From assembly GCF_001866655.1 (NCBI RefSeq), contig NZ_MLYR01000065.1:1-47266 (forward strand): 47,266 nt of DNA, given 5' to 3'. The translations under genes and the position numbers were made by a program. Under the pieces are notes generated by a model. That model worked only from the letters and a program-made list of their open reading frames with translations, did not search any database and was not told the origin of the DNA. Below, piece after piece: positions 35,512-43,413 of the stretch (position 1 is its first letter; each line of letters opens with the position of its first letter). Source of the stretch: Bacillus sp. MUM 116. Lineage in GTDB: Bacteria > Bacillota > Bacilli > Bacillales > Cytobacillaceae.

Positions 35512-35553
35512 ATAAAAAGAGGCATACTGCACGGCAGATGTGCAGTATGCCTC
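35512..35553 (-). terminator. Leader terminator upstream of bmrC
   Basis: Minus strand GAGGCATACTGCAC, loop ATCTGCC, GTGCAGTATGCCTC, then TTTTTATTTTT: perfect 14-bp stem. It lies downstream of a promoter and a short ORF and before bmrC, the layout of an attenuator. Confidence 0.92.
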
Positions 35554-35602
35554 AAATTAAAAAACGAGACAAAAAAACACACATTACGCATCAGTAAAGA
35601 AC

Positions 35603-35673
35603 GTAACCTGTGTTGTTCTAAAAAGTTCGATCAAAGGAATGGATCATTTAGAGAGCCTAATCGGACAGGTTAC
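35603..35673 (-). promoter_or_regulatory. Paired inverted repeat in the bmr leader
   Basis: GTAACCTGT (35673-35665, within the short ORF) is exactly complementary to ACAGGTTAC (35611-35603). Inner segments TCTAAA/TTTAGA and GATC/GATC could extend the fold. The 3' arm also contains TTACG, which can instead pair with CGTAA about 13 bases downstream, so alternative structures exist. Confidence 0.6.
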
Positions 35674-35724
35674 ATTAAAATATTCATTTTTAATAAACAT
35701 TTTATTCATTACGTTCATGTTCAT
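35644..35724 (-). CDS. 26-residue leader peptide ORF (bmrB-like position)
   Basis: Starts MNMNVMNKMFIKNEYFNVTC, ends PIRLSK. GGGGGG lies about nine bases upstream, and an excellent promoter lies 40 bases further. The ORF runs into the first arm of the paired repeat and ends about 90 bases before a strong terminator. Position corresponds to the B. subtilis bmrB leader peptide, though shorter; sequence homology was not tested. Confidence 0.65.
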   Translation of the reverse strand: MNMNVMNKMFIKNEYFNVTCPIRLSK

Positions 35725-35762
35725 TTTGTAACCCCCCTTTTCCTTTTTTTTCTTACTTTGTA

Positions 35763-35791
35763 AGATTATCACCAGTTTAGACGAATGTCAA
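35763..35791 (-). promoter_or_regulatory. Promoter of the bmr leader
   Basis: Minus strand TTGACA (35791-35786), 17-base spacer, TAATCT (35768-35763): near-consensus sigma-A promoter. Nothing else on the minus strand follows it before bmrC. Confidence 0.8.
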
Positions 35792-35825
35792 TTCCCATTT
35801 TTCAGAAAATTCCTATATAATCTCC

Positions 35826-37856
35826 TTAAAAACCCCAGCCCTGTCCCTGCCGGTTATTCCATTTCTTTTTCCACTTTTCCTTTTGTTTATTCCACTTCTC
35901 CTCCCACTTATTCACCTCATTATTAAACTGGTGGAAGAAGTTATTATCCTTTTGTTTCCTCTCTTCGATGTAGGAAGAGATATGCTGGACCTGAAAGTTT
36001 TCTACTGGCGCATTTTCAAGTGCATCATTCATCACTTCACGGAATACAATCGCCGCCCCCGTGCCGCTCGTAGTGGTTAAATAGTGATTTTCATCTGTTT
36101 TATCATATCCTACCCAAATGGCACCAACGAGTTGTGGGGTGTAGCCAACGAACCATTGATCCTTGACTCCAGAGATTCCTTTTATAGGTACTTGAGTAGA
36201 ACCTGTTTTACCGGCTACTTCTCTTCCCGGAATTTGGGCACCCTGCCCAGATCCTTGCTCTACCACCCCCAAAAGCATGGTAGTCATATTATCTGTAACA
36301 GCTTTCGTTGTCACTCTTATCTTTTCTTCTTTCCACTGCCCGACAATTTTCCCATCGGCATCGACGATTTTATTAATGACATGTGTTCTTTCTCGAAAAC
36401 CATTATTGGCAAAAACCATATACGCTTCCGCCATATCCATCGGCGATACGCCCCTTTCCAATCCTCCGAGTGCGATGGAAAGACTACGGTCACTTTTTTC
36501 CAACGGGATCCCGAATCTTTTCATCGATTCAATTCCCTTATTAATTCCTATTTCATTTAATAGCCAGACGGCAGGAACATTTTTCGAATCTTTAACCGCA
36601 TCATACATCGGTACCTCTCCGGCATACTTGAAATCGTAATTCTTTGGTGCATAATCGCCGAACTTCATCGGCTCATCTTTTAACATATCGGTGACCTTCC
36701 AGCCTTCTTCAAGTGCCGGGGTATAAACAGAAATTGGCTTAATGGAAGAGCCGGGTTGTGCCTTTAATTGAGAAGCACGGTTATACCCTAGAAAAGTATG
36801 TTCCCCTCTTCCGCCGACAAGTGCCCGGATTCCTCCAGTCTTTGGATCGACCAGGACACCTCCGCTTTGCAGGAGAGGATCATGACCATTCGGAAATAAG
36901 GCATCATTTTGATAAGCATTTTCCATTGCCATTTGCATGGTTTGGTCAAGTTCAGTGTAAATTCGATACCCTTCCGTTAATAATTCATCCTGTGAAAGAC
37001 CGTAATCGTTGTGAGCTTCTTCAAAAACCTGATCCACATAGTAAGGATATTTTCCCCTAAACGGATCCCCGCCTTTATCATTCAAAACAACTTTTTCTTT
37101 TTTTGCTTGGTCGAATTGCTGATTTGAGATATATCCCAGCTTTTTCATTTCATCCAAAACGAGGTCTCTTCTTTTTACTGCTTTTTCCATGTGTTCATAA
37201 GGATTTAATGCGGAAGGGGATCTGATTAAGCCTGCAAGTAAGGCAGACTCACTGAGGGTTAAATTTTTTACATCCTTTGCAAAATATTTAAGAGCTGCCT
37301 GTTTAATCCCCCACGCTCCGGCACCAAAATAAATTTTGTTTAAGTACATTTGCAGAATTTCCTGTTTGGTATATTTCCGCTCTATCTCCAATGCCAAGAA
37401 AACTTCCTCGATTTTTCGCTTAAAAGTCTTTTTCGAGGTAAGCAGCGTATTTTTCGTTAATTGTTGGGTGATGGTACTGCCGCCTTCTATCATCCTGCCT
37501 GCTTTTAGATCACGGATGAATGCTCTTAATGTACCAACAAAATCCACTCCGTGATGCTGATAGAATCGATGATCCTCTATGGCGATAACTGCGTTTTTCA
37601 TTGATTCGGGAATTTGTTTGATGGATACACCTTCATTTTTATTGGCCGATACTTTACTTGCTATCTGATTATTTTGATCGTAAAAAATAGTTGCTTGTGG
37701 CAATTCATTCTTCAATCCCGATATATCAACATCCTTTGCATAAAAATGTAATACTCCCATAAAGCAAAGAACAATCGTAGAAACGGATAATACCGTCACT
37801 TGACTCATATGCCATCTTTTCCAATTTTTCCATATCTCGCGAATCGCTATTTTCAT
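35826..37856 (-). CDS. Class A penicillin-binding protein
   Basis: 676 residues. One N-terminal membrane helix (about 20-42), a GT51 glycosyltransferase domain (about 70-245: [27 protein letters not shown]), and a transpeptidase domain (about 310-610) with SXXK in [13 protein letters not shown] as SKN, and KTGST. Bifunctional peptidoglycan synthase of the PBP2c/2d (PbpF/PbpG) size class; which one is not decided. The C-terminus is an unusual Trp/Lys-rich tail ([18 protein letters not shown], then [10 protein letters not shown]). ATG 37856 follows TTAAGGAGAT. Confidence 0.9.
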   Translation of the reverse strand: MKIAIREIWKNWKRWHMSQVTVLSVSTIVLCFMGVLHFYAKDVDISGLKNELPQATIFYDQNNQIASKVSANKNEGVSIKQIPESMKNAVIAIEDHRFYQHHGVDFVGTLRAFIRDLKAGRMIEGGSTITQQLTKNTLLTSKKTFKRKIEEVFLALEIERKYTKQEILQMYLNKIYFGAGAWGIKQAALKYFAKDVKNLTLSESALLAGLIRSPSALNPYEHMEKAVKRRDLVLDEMKKLGYISNQQFDQAKKEKVVLNDKGGDPFRGKYPYYVDQVFEEAHNDYGLSQDELLTEGYRIYTELDQTMQMAMENAYQNDALFPNGHDPLLQSGGVLVDPKTGGIRALVGGRGEHTFLGYNRASQLKAQPGSSIKPISVYTPALEEGWKVTDMLKDEPMKFGDYAPKNYDFKYAGEVPMYDAVKDSKNVPAVWLLNEIGINKGIESMKRFGIPLEKSDRSLSIALGGLERGVSPMDMAEAYMVFANNGFRERTHVINKIVDADGKIVGQWKEEKIRVTTKAVTDNMTTMLLGVVEQGSGQGAQIPGREVAGKTGSTQVPIKGISGVKDQWFVGYTPQLVGAIWVGYDKTDENHYLTTTSGTGAAIVFREVMNDALENAPVENFQVQHISSYIEERKQKDNNFFHQFNNEVNKWEEKWNKQKEKWKKKWNNRQGQGWGF

Positions 37857-37944
37857 AAAAATCTCCTTAAAGTAAAAAAATACCGATTTAGGGCATCATT
37901 TTCTTTTTCCCTAATTTTAGTAAATTTACTCATAAAACAAAAAA

Positions 37945-37968
37945 AGACGGGAGAGCCCGTCTTAAAAT
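37945..37968. terminator. Terminator between the XRE regulator and PBP genes
   Basis: AAGACGGG-AGAG-CCCGTCTT with A and T flanks; on the minus strand it follows the XRE gene. Confidence 0.85.
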
Positions 37969-37974
37969 TCAGCT

Positions 37975-38433
37975 TTATTCATTCATTTTTGTTAATTCTT
38001 TGAAACGCAGCCTTGAAAGTTTTTCATCAAAGCTGCTAAATATTCGATAATTCTTCGAATCCAATATTCGAAAATGCTTACTAAGAATATTTTGCTGAAG
38101 AATAAATCCATTTTTCATTGAAACCACCCGCCACCAGATACGGCCGCCAAGGGTTTTCATCTTTCGGTAATCAATTCCTTCACGAGCTACCGTCTCAAGG
38201 ACTTCAAGTGGTTCATTCCCAAATAAAAATTGAACGGTTTCCGTTTCCCTAAATAGTGCGCAGATGGCTACGACTGTTGACCAGTTGGCAAGAACTCTGC
38301 CTTTTTCAATTTGAACCAGTGTTTTCTTGGACACACCAATTATTTCGGCCATTTTATCCTGAGTGTAACCCGCTTCTGTACGAATCAAACGGAGCTTATC
38401 AGAAACTAGTTTTATAATATCATCCCTGGTCAC
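37975..38433 (-). CDS. XRE-family transcriptional regulator
   Basis: 152 residues. N-terminal Cro/C1-type helix-turn-helix (about 5-65): IRTEAGYTQDKMAEIIGVSK and KTLVQIEKGR. The remaining 85 residues include a Trp pair (GGRIWWRVV) and have no recognised domain; they may bind a ligand or mediate dimerisation. Start GTG 38433 after GGAAGGG. Flanked by terminators, so monocistronic. Target unknown. Confidence 0.82.
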   Translation of the reverse strand: MTRDDIIKLVSDKLRLIRTEAGYTQDKMAEIIGVSKKTLVQIEKGRVLANWSTVVAICALFRETETVQFLFGNEPLEVLETVAREGIDYRKMKTLGGRIWWRVVSMKNGFILQQNILSKHFRILDSKNYRIFSSFDEKLSRLRFKELTKMNE

Positions 38434-38498
38434 ATGAAACCCTTCCTTCAGTGGATTCTAGTGCAATTTTACACAAGATTTATCACTTTTAAAAGTAA

Positions 38499-38531
38499 AA
38501 AACTGCTATCATTATTGGATAGCAGTTTTTT
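38499..38531. terminator. Bidirectional terminator upstream of the XRE gene
   Basis: AAAACTGCTATC-ATTATTG-GATAGCAGTTTTTT: 12-bp perfect stem; on the minus strand it would end the feo transcript. Confidence 0.85.
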
Positions 38532-38707
38532 AGTAAGGTTCTTTTCGTAAACTTTGTTACTTTTGAACCTTAATAAGGGTCATTTACTAAATTTCTAGGC
38601 AGTTTTCGCAAATGTTCTTACGAAAAGATGCCACGAAGCATTTAGTTATATGGGTTGATGAACTTATACGAAAAACACAATCTATGCGAAAATAGCCTTT
38701 AGTAAAG
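38532..38707. repeat. Inverted-repeat region downstream of feo
   Basis: CTTTTCGTAA near 38541 is exactly inverted as TTACGAAAAG near 38618, and further CGAAAA/TTTTCG words recur at 38605, 38669 and 38687. No coding potential. Reads as a remnant repeat element or an extended RNA hairpin. Confidence 0.5.
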
Positions 38708-38863
38708 TTATTTCATTTGCGGTGGGGTTACGCACCCGCTCGAGCAGGATTTTCGCAACTCGCATGCAGCGCATTTTCCCTTTTTCGATTTATTAATGAA
38801 TTTGACCACTGCAATAGACGCATATCCAAATACTGCTACACCAATAATGATGCTAGCAACCAT
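38708..38863 (-). CDS. FeoB-associated Cys-rich membrane protein
   Basis: 51 residues: a membrane helix (MVASIIIGVAVFGYASIAVV), a basic linker, then a cysteine cluster CAACELRKSCSSGC. This is the family usually found just after feoB in Firmicutes; it is thought to assist ferrous iron transport. Start ATG 38863 has AAGGAG nine bases upstream; an ATG at 38872 abuts the site. 21 bases after feoB, so in the same operon. Confidence 0.9.
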   Translation of the reverse strand: MVASIIIGVAVFGYASIAVVKFINKSKKGKCAACELRKSCSSGCVTPPQMK

Positions 38864-38884
38864 ATTTTCCATCTCCTTTAAAGT

Positions 38885-40888
38885 TTATACCAGTCCGAAT
38901 AATTTCCCGCCCTGATAAACAATTAAAGCTAACACATAAGCAATGATAAATGCATACACCATTGAAAAGACAGTCCACTTCTTCGAGCCTGTTTCCTTAA
39001 AAATTGTAGCAACAGTTGCCAAACATGGAATATACAATAAGATGAACACCATAAAGCTGTAAGCAGAAAGCGGCGTAAAATAATTGGTCAACAACCCTTG
39101 CAAGGTGGCTTTCTCAGGAACAAAATAGATTATATTCATCGTTGAGATAATTGCTTCTTTTGCAAGGAATCCTGTTATTAACGAGGCAGCCGCCTGCCAT
39201 GTTCCAAATCCCAGCGGATGTAAAATCGGTGCTATTGCATTCCCAATGGCTGCTAAAAAGCTATGATCCATATCTACTTTTAAACCGCTTGGACCTGTGT
39301 ACGATAAAAGCCAGATAAAAACAGATCCCCCAAAAATAAAGGTTCCTGCTTTCCGAACAAATCCCTTCCCTTTGTCCCAAGTACTTCTCCATAAGGATTG
39401 AAATTGAGGAAGACGATATGGTGGAAGCTCAATTACAAATAACGATGTTTCCGACTTGAATATCGTTGAAGAAAACAATTTAGCTAAAATTAATGCGACA
39501 ACAATCCCAAGCACATAGAGACTAAGAACAATTAAGGCCTTATGTCCAACAAAGAAGCCGCCAACAAATAAAGCATATACAGGTAAGCGGGCGGAGCAGG
39601 ACATTAATGGTGTCAGCAATATGGTTATCAGCCTCTCACGCGGGGTTTCAATGGTTCTTGCTGCCATGATTCCCGGTACATTACAGCCAAATCCAATCAT
39701 CATTGGAATAAAAGCTTTACCATTTAAACCGACAGACTCCATAATCCTATCCATTACAAGGGCAACCCGCGCCATATACCCGGAGTCTTCTAACAATGAT
39801 ATAAAGAAAAATAGAATAAAAATTTGCGGGACGAACACTAGGACACCGCCCACACCGGCAACTAACCCTTGCAAAATTAAATCATGAATAAAAGCAGATG
39901 CATGCACAAGGTTCAAAGCTTTTTCAATTCCAACTGCAACCGGACCATTTATAAGAGCGTCCAGTCCATCTGATAATGGTGTACCAAGCCAATCAAACGT
40001 CAACATAAACATGAAGTACATTAACAGCAAAAAGATTGGCATTCCCAAAAAACGATTTGTAACAATCCCGTCGATTCTTTCTGAAAGTGGAACATGTGAT
40101 TCATTTCTAATAACTGAATCTGCAATAATTTTCTCAATGACTTCTTTTCTTTTTAAATAAATATAGTTTGGAAGTGATTTAACATCATAATTTTGTACAA
40201 TCTTTGATTCTACATTCGTAAAAATAGTCTCAATTCTTTGCTCATTGACTAGTTTTGCGAGATAGGTTTTGACGTACTCATTTCCTTCTAACCATTGCAA
40301 TGCAAGCCACCTGGTGGAATGTTCCGTTTTACCTGATAGTTCAGCCCCCAGCTCCGAAATCGCTGTTTCAATTTCATTTCCGTAAAAAACCAGATTTTTT
40401 CGATTTGACTGAAAGGACTCTGTTCCAATCGCTTCAATCAGGCGATCGCAACCTTTTCCCGTTCTTGCTACAACCGGAACAACTGGTACTCCAAGAATTT
40501 CGGAAAGCTTTTGTACATCTATTTGGATCCCACGATTTTTTGCCACATCAATCATGTTTAAACCGATCAATGCCGGTTTTTCAAATTCAAGCAGTTGGAG
40601 CGTTAGATGTAAATTCCTTTCTAATTGAGAAGCATCTAAAATATTTAGTAAACGATCAACCGATTCCTTTAAAAAGAAAGAGGTAACAACTCCTTCATCT
40701 TTTGAAAGTGGATTTAAAGTATAAACACCAGGTAAATCTATTAATCTGCCGATATTATTTTTAAAAACCCCGACTTTTTTTTCAACCGTTACACCGCTCC
40801 AGTTCCCCACATACTCATAGGATCCTGTTAGGTTATTAAACAGTGATGTTTTCCCTGTATTCGGGTTACCGATAAGAGCGATTTCCAT
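38885..40888 (-). CDS. feoB: Ferrous iron transporter FeoB
   Basis: 667 residues. N-terminal G domain: G1 GNPNTGKTS (7-15), G3 DLPG (52-55), G4 NMID; a GDI helical domain (about 170-265); then a polytopic membrane part (about 285-660) with two Gate repeats including GFGCNVPGIMAARTIE and the second SLITGFLAKEAII. Imports Fe2+ across the membrane. Its ATG overlaps the feoA stop by one base (TAATG). Confidence 0.96.
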   Translation of the reverse strand: MEIALIGNPNTGKTSLFNNLTGSYEYVGNWSGVTVEKKVGVFKNNIGRLIDLPGVYTLNPLSKDEGVVTSFFLKESVDRLLNILDASQLERNLHLTLQLLEFEKPALIGLNMIDVAKNRGIQIDVQKLSEILGVPVVPVVARTGKGCDRLIEAIGTESFQSNRKNLVFYGNEIETAISELGAELSGKTEHSTRWLALQWLEGNEYVKTYLAKLVNEQRIETIFTNVESKIVQNYDVKSLPNYIYLKRKEVIEKIIADSVIRNESHVPLSERIDGIVTNRFLGMPIFLLLMYFMFMLTFDWLGTPLSDGLDALINGPVAVGIEKALNLVHASAFIHDLILQGLVAGVGGVLVFVPQIFILFFFISLLEDSGYMARVALVMDRIMESVGLNGKAFIPMMIGFGCNVPGIMAARTIETPRERLITILLTPLMSCSARLPVYALFVGGFFVGHKALIVLSLYVLGIVVALILAKLFSSTIFKSETSLFVIELPPYRLPQFQSLWRSTWDKGKGFVRKAGTFIFGGSVFIWLLSYTGPSGLKVDMDHSFLAAIGNAIAPILHPLGFGTWQAAASLITGFLAKEAIISTMNIIYFVPEKATLQGLLTNYFTPLSAYSFMVFILLYIPCLATVATIFKETGSKKWTVFSMVYAFIIAYVLALIVYQGGKLFGLV

Positions 40889-41112
40889 TATAATTTTTCC
40901 ACTCCAATCTGATTGGCTTCCCTACGTCGTATACCAATACACTGACCGCAAGATTCAATCATAATTGGTCCGCCAAAAGGCATCACACACTTAACACAAA
41001 TCTCAGAGCCCTCTGTAATACCCAAATCAAGCAAGCGTCTTTGAACAAGGTGACCGACATGTGATACATCAGTAATTTTTCCTTTTTCCCCTGCTTTTAA
41101 CAATCCAAACAT
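40888..41112 (-). CDS. feoA: Ferrous iron transport protein FeoA
   Basis: 74 residues with an SH3-like FeoA fold: LLKAGEKGKITDV, LLDLGITEGSEI, VKCVMPFGGPIMIE. It carries four cysteines, more than most FeoA proteins. Regulates or supports FeoB. Start ATG 41112 follows AAGGGTGA. The upstream Fur box indicates iron repression. Confidence 0.93.
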   Translation of the reverse strand: MFGLLKAGEKGKITDVSHVGHLVQRRLLDLGITEGSEICVKCVMPFGGPIMIESCGQCIGIRRREANQIGVEKL

Positions 41113-41137
41113 GTTTATCACCCTTTTTTATGTTAAT

Positions 41138-41152
41138 TGAGAATGATTATCT
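41138..41152. promoter_or_regulatory. Fur box upstream of feoA
   Basis: TGAGAATGATTATCT matches 13 of 15 bases of the palindromic Fur consensus TGATAATNATTATCA. It sits 26 bases before the feoA start, directly downstream of a minus-strand TATAAT (41160-41155), so bound Fur would cover the transcription start. A separate 7-bp inverted repeat AATGCAG-TATTT-CTGCATT lies at 41178-41196. Confidence 0.85.
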
Positions 41153-41306
41153 TTATTATAAGGTTATTTTATCACTAAATGCAGTATTTCTGCATTAAAA
41201 AAATGTGACAAAAGTTCGAAAAAAATTTTCAATCATTTTCCACAAGGAATTTCCCCCTATTTCAGCGAATTAATTTGGTACTAAGACCATAGGGGGAAAG
41301 TTCCGC

Positions 41307-42437
41307 ATGTTATCCGAAGTAAGGTCAGATTTACTCGCTTTTTTTGCAAAAAATAAAGATAATCTAATAGAAGAATGGGAAAAATTAATAATTATTTCGA
41401 ATGGGGACCCCTATAAACTGAAAATCCGCACGAATGGGGAAGGTCTGTTCAATATAATTGTTAATATAAATAATTTGACCGAAGAGAAGCTTATCGAAAT
41501 GATTCATAAGCTCGCCATCGAGGTCTCAGAGGAAAGAGTAAATGCAGATGTCAACATTGGAGATTTTGTCTACAATGTAAATCTTGGACGTTCAGTTTTA
41601 TATAGTTATTTAGGAAAAACAGGCTTGGAATGGCCGGACCTGCAGGAATCTATCAATCAGATCAATTTTTGCTTTGATAAGTTTATCTATTTTGCCGCTT
41701 CTCACTATTCTGAAGCAAAAAATAAAATTATTGAAGAAAAGACTAGGTTTATTGATTCCACCCATCAGGACCGGTTGACCCTTCTTGGTCAAATGACATC
41801 CAGTTTTATTCACGAGTTTCGAAACCCGCTCACATCCATTCAAGGGTTCATTCAATTACTAAAGGCTGATTTTCCAAATATGCGTTATTTAGATATCATT
41901 TCCAGTGAGTTAGATCAGCTTAATTTTCGGATTTCACAATTCCTGCTTTTATCCAAAAAGGAGATTATCGGAAAGGATAAAGAATATTTTAAGCTTAATA
42001 AACTGATTGAGGGCGTACTCAATTTTCTTTATCCAAGTATCCTTGACAGCAAAGTCAAAATTAAAAATGATTTACAAGAGGATTTAACTCTTATTGGCTA
42101 TTCGGATGAAATTCGGCAGGTTTTTATCAATATTATCTTTAATGCGATTGACGTCCTTAATCATCATCGGCATTCTCAGCCAACGATTTCCATCACCAGT
42201 TCAATCGAAGACCATCAATTTGTTACAGTTACCATTTCCAATAATGGACCAATGATTCCTGCAGAACTGCAAAAGACCATTTTCGAACCATTTTTTACTA
42301 CCAAAACACTTGGAACTGGGCTCGGTCTTTTTGTTTGTAAGGAAATCATTGAGAAACATAAAGGCAGTCTATCCTGTTATTCCTCACCGGAAATTACAAC
42401 TTTTTCGATTACTCTACCTATTGATATGGATAAATAA
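41307..42437 (+). CDS. Sensor histidine kinase, sporulation-kinase type
   Basis: 376 residues, no membrane helix. Residues 1-150 are helical, resembling the HisK_N/RsbR_N-like sensor region of some Bacillus sporulation kinases. HisKA with the phosphoacceptor His169 in SSFIHEFRNPLTSI; HATPase with N box IIFNAIDVLNH and G box TLGTGLGLFV. No response regulator is adjacent, so it is an orphan kinase and may feed the Spo0A phosphorelay; this is inference. ATG after AGGGGGAAAG. Confidence 0.85.
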   Translation: MLSEVRSDLLAFFAKNKDNLIEEWEKLIIISNGDPYKLKIRTNGEGLFNIIVNINNLTEEKLIEMIHKLAIEVSEERVNADVNIGDFVYNVNLGRSVLYSYLGKTGLEWPDLQESINQINFCFDKFIYFAASHYSEAKNKIIEEKTRFIDSTHQDRLTLLGQMTSSFIHEFRNPLTSIQGFIQLLKADFPNMRYLDIISSELDQLNFRISQFLLLSKKEIIGKDKEYFKLNKLIEGVLNFLYPSILDSKVKIKNDLQEDLTLIGYSDEIRQVFINIIFNAIDVLNHHRHSQPTISITSSIEDHQFVTVTISNNGPMIPAELQKTIFEPFFTTKTLGTGLGLFVCKEIIEKHKGSLSCYSSPEITTFSITLPIDMDK

Positions 42438-42454
42438 ATTTTTTCTTAGAGATT

Positions 42455-42482
42455 GAAATCCCGGCTATTCCGGGATTTTTTG
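42455..42482 (+). terminator. Histidine kinase terminator
   Basis: AAATCCCGG-CTATT-CCGGGATTTTTT: 9-bp stem with a T run. Confidence 0.88.
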
Positions 42483-42485
42483 TTT

Positions 42486-42535
42486 GTCTAGCTCCAGCAC
42501 TTGGCGGGGCTGCTCAAGGCGCTTACGCTTTTCTA
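42486..42535. repeat. Interspersed repeat R4 (short form)
   Basis: Both end modules (TCTAGCTCCAGC and AAGGCGCTTACGCTTTTCT) with a centre of only about 20 bases, the shortest member of the family in the window. Confidence 0.8.
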
Positions 42536-42591
42536 ATTACCCAATTCTTGACTCCTGCATATGATGTATAAAAAAACCAGGAGAAGAAGAC

Positions 42592-43134
42592 ATGTTTACT
42601 TTAAAGGTAGATCATGAAATTGAGCTTCAATTATTTCAGCCTCATCATGCGTTAAAACTTTTTCAGCTGGTGGAAGAAAACCGGGAACATTTAAGAGAAT
42701 GGCTGCCATGGGTGGACAGCATGACATCTCCTTTTCAATTCGAACAAATCATCCCCATCTGGCTCCAACAATTTGCCGAAAATAATGGTCTGTATGCCGG
42801 AATTCTTTATAAGGGGGAACTTGTCGGTTCAATTGGCTTGCAGCAAATTGATTGGCATAACCGCTTTACAAGTATTGGATATTATCTGGCGAAACATGCA
42901 GAAGGATATGGAATTATGACACGGTCCGTCCGGACGATGTTAAATTATGCTTTTTTTCAATTAAGCTTAAATCGTGTAGAAATCCGCTGCGGGATAAAAA
43001 ACCTAAAAAGCCGCGCCATTCCTGAAAAATTGGGTTTTGTTAAAGAAGGTATTATCAGGGATGGAGAACAATTATACGGACGTTTCCATGATCTCTTTAT
43101 CTATAGTAAGCTTGCGAGAGAATGGGCGGGTTAA
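42592..43134 (+). CDS. GNAT acetyltransferase (RimJ/RimL type)
   Basis: 180 residues, acetyltransf_3 type: VEENREHLREWLPWVDSM, YAGILYKGELVGSIGL, SIGYYLAKHAEGYGIM (acetyl-CoA loop) and NRVEIRCGIKNLKSRAIPEK followed by LGF. Resembles ribosomal-protein or general N-acetyltransferases such as YdaF; target unknown. AGGAGAAG upstream. Flanked by repeats R4 and R5, so possibly monocistronic. Confidence 0.88.
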   Translation: MFTLKVDHEIELQLFQPHHALKLFQLVEENREHLREWLPWVDSMTSPFQFEQIIPIWLQQFAENNGLYAGILYKGELVGSIGLQQIDWHNRFTSIGYYLAKHAEGYGIMTRSVRTMLNYAFFQLSLNRVEIRCGIKNLKSRAIPEKLGFVKEGIIRDGEQLYGRFHDLFIYSKLAREWAG

Positions 43135-43168
43135 ACAAGCGGAAGCTTACGAAGCTTTCGCTTGCTTT
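43135..43168 (+). terminator. Acetyltransferase gene terminator
   Basis: CAAGCGGAAGCTT-ACG-AAGCTTTCGCTTG then CTTTAT: 13-pair stem with one mismatch directly at the stop codon. The GCGGAAGC word also occurs in the R repeats, so this hairpin may derive from one. Confidence 0.78.
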
Positions 43169-43190
43169 ATACTATAAGAATAAATAAATT

Positions 43191-43266
43191 GCTTCGAGAA
43201 TTGTCCAGCGCAAGCGGCTAGGCTTGTTCTATGCCTGAGTCTGACCAAGGCGCTTCCGCTTTTCTA
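43191..43266. repeat. Interspersed repeat R5
   Basis: Starts CTTCGAGAATTGTCCAGCGC, as R1/R7 read in the same orientation, and ends GACCAAGGCGCTTCCGCTTTTCT like R2: a hybrid of modules found separately elsewhere in the window. Confidence 0.87.
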
Positions 43267-43380
43267 AACTATTTGCCCTCATATCTTTTTTTTGAAATAA
43301 TATAGATAAGGTTTCTTAAAGGATGTCAAGTAGAAAAGATCATTAGAGGATATAATGTATACAAAGAGTAATTTTTAAGT

Positions 43381-43413
43381 GAGGTGGCTGCCTTACCACA
43401 TGTAAGGTGTTCA
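43381..43413 (+). promoter_or_regulatory. Hairpin-bridged ribosome binding site of mpfA
   Basis: GAGGTGG (43381-43387), three bases, hairpin CCTTAC-CACAT-GTAAGG (43391-43407), six bases, ATG 43414. The linear spacing is too long for initiation, but the folded hairpin leaves about nine bases. The 3' arm holds an alternative weaker AAGG site and the loop an ATG-TAA. TATAAT at 43351-43356 is a probable -10. Confidence 0.6.

Noticed and set aside
36084..36560. Long plus-strand frames antisense to the PBP gene
   Set aside because: Shadow of a strongly supported gene, no ribosome binding site or family motif.
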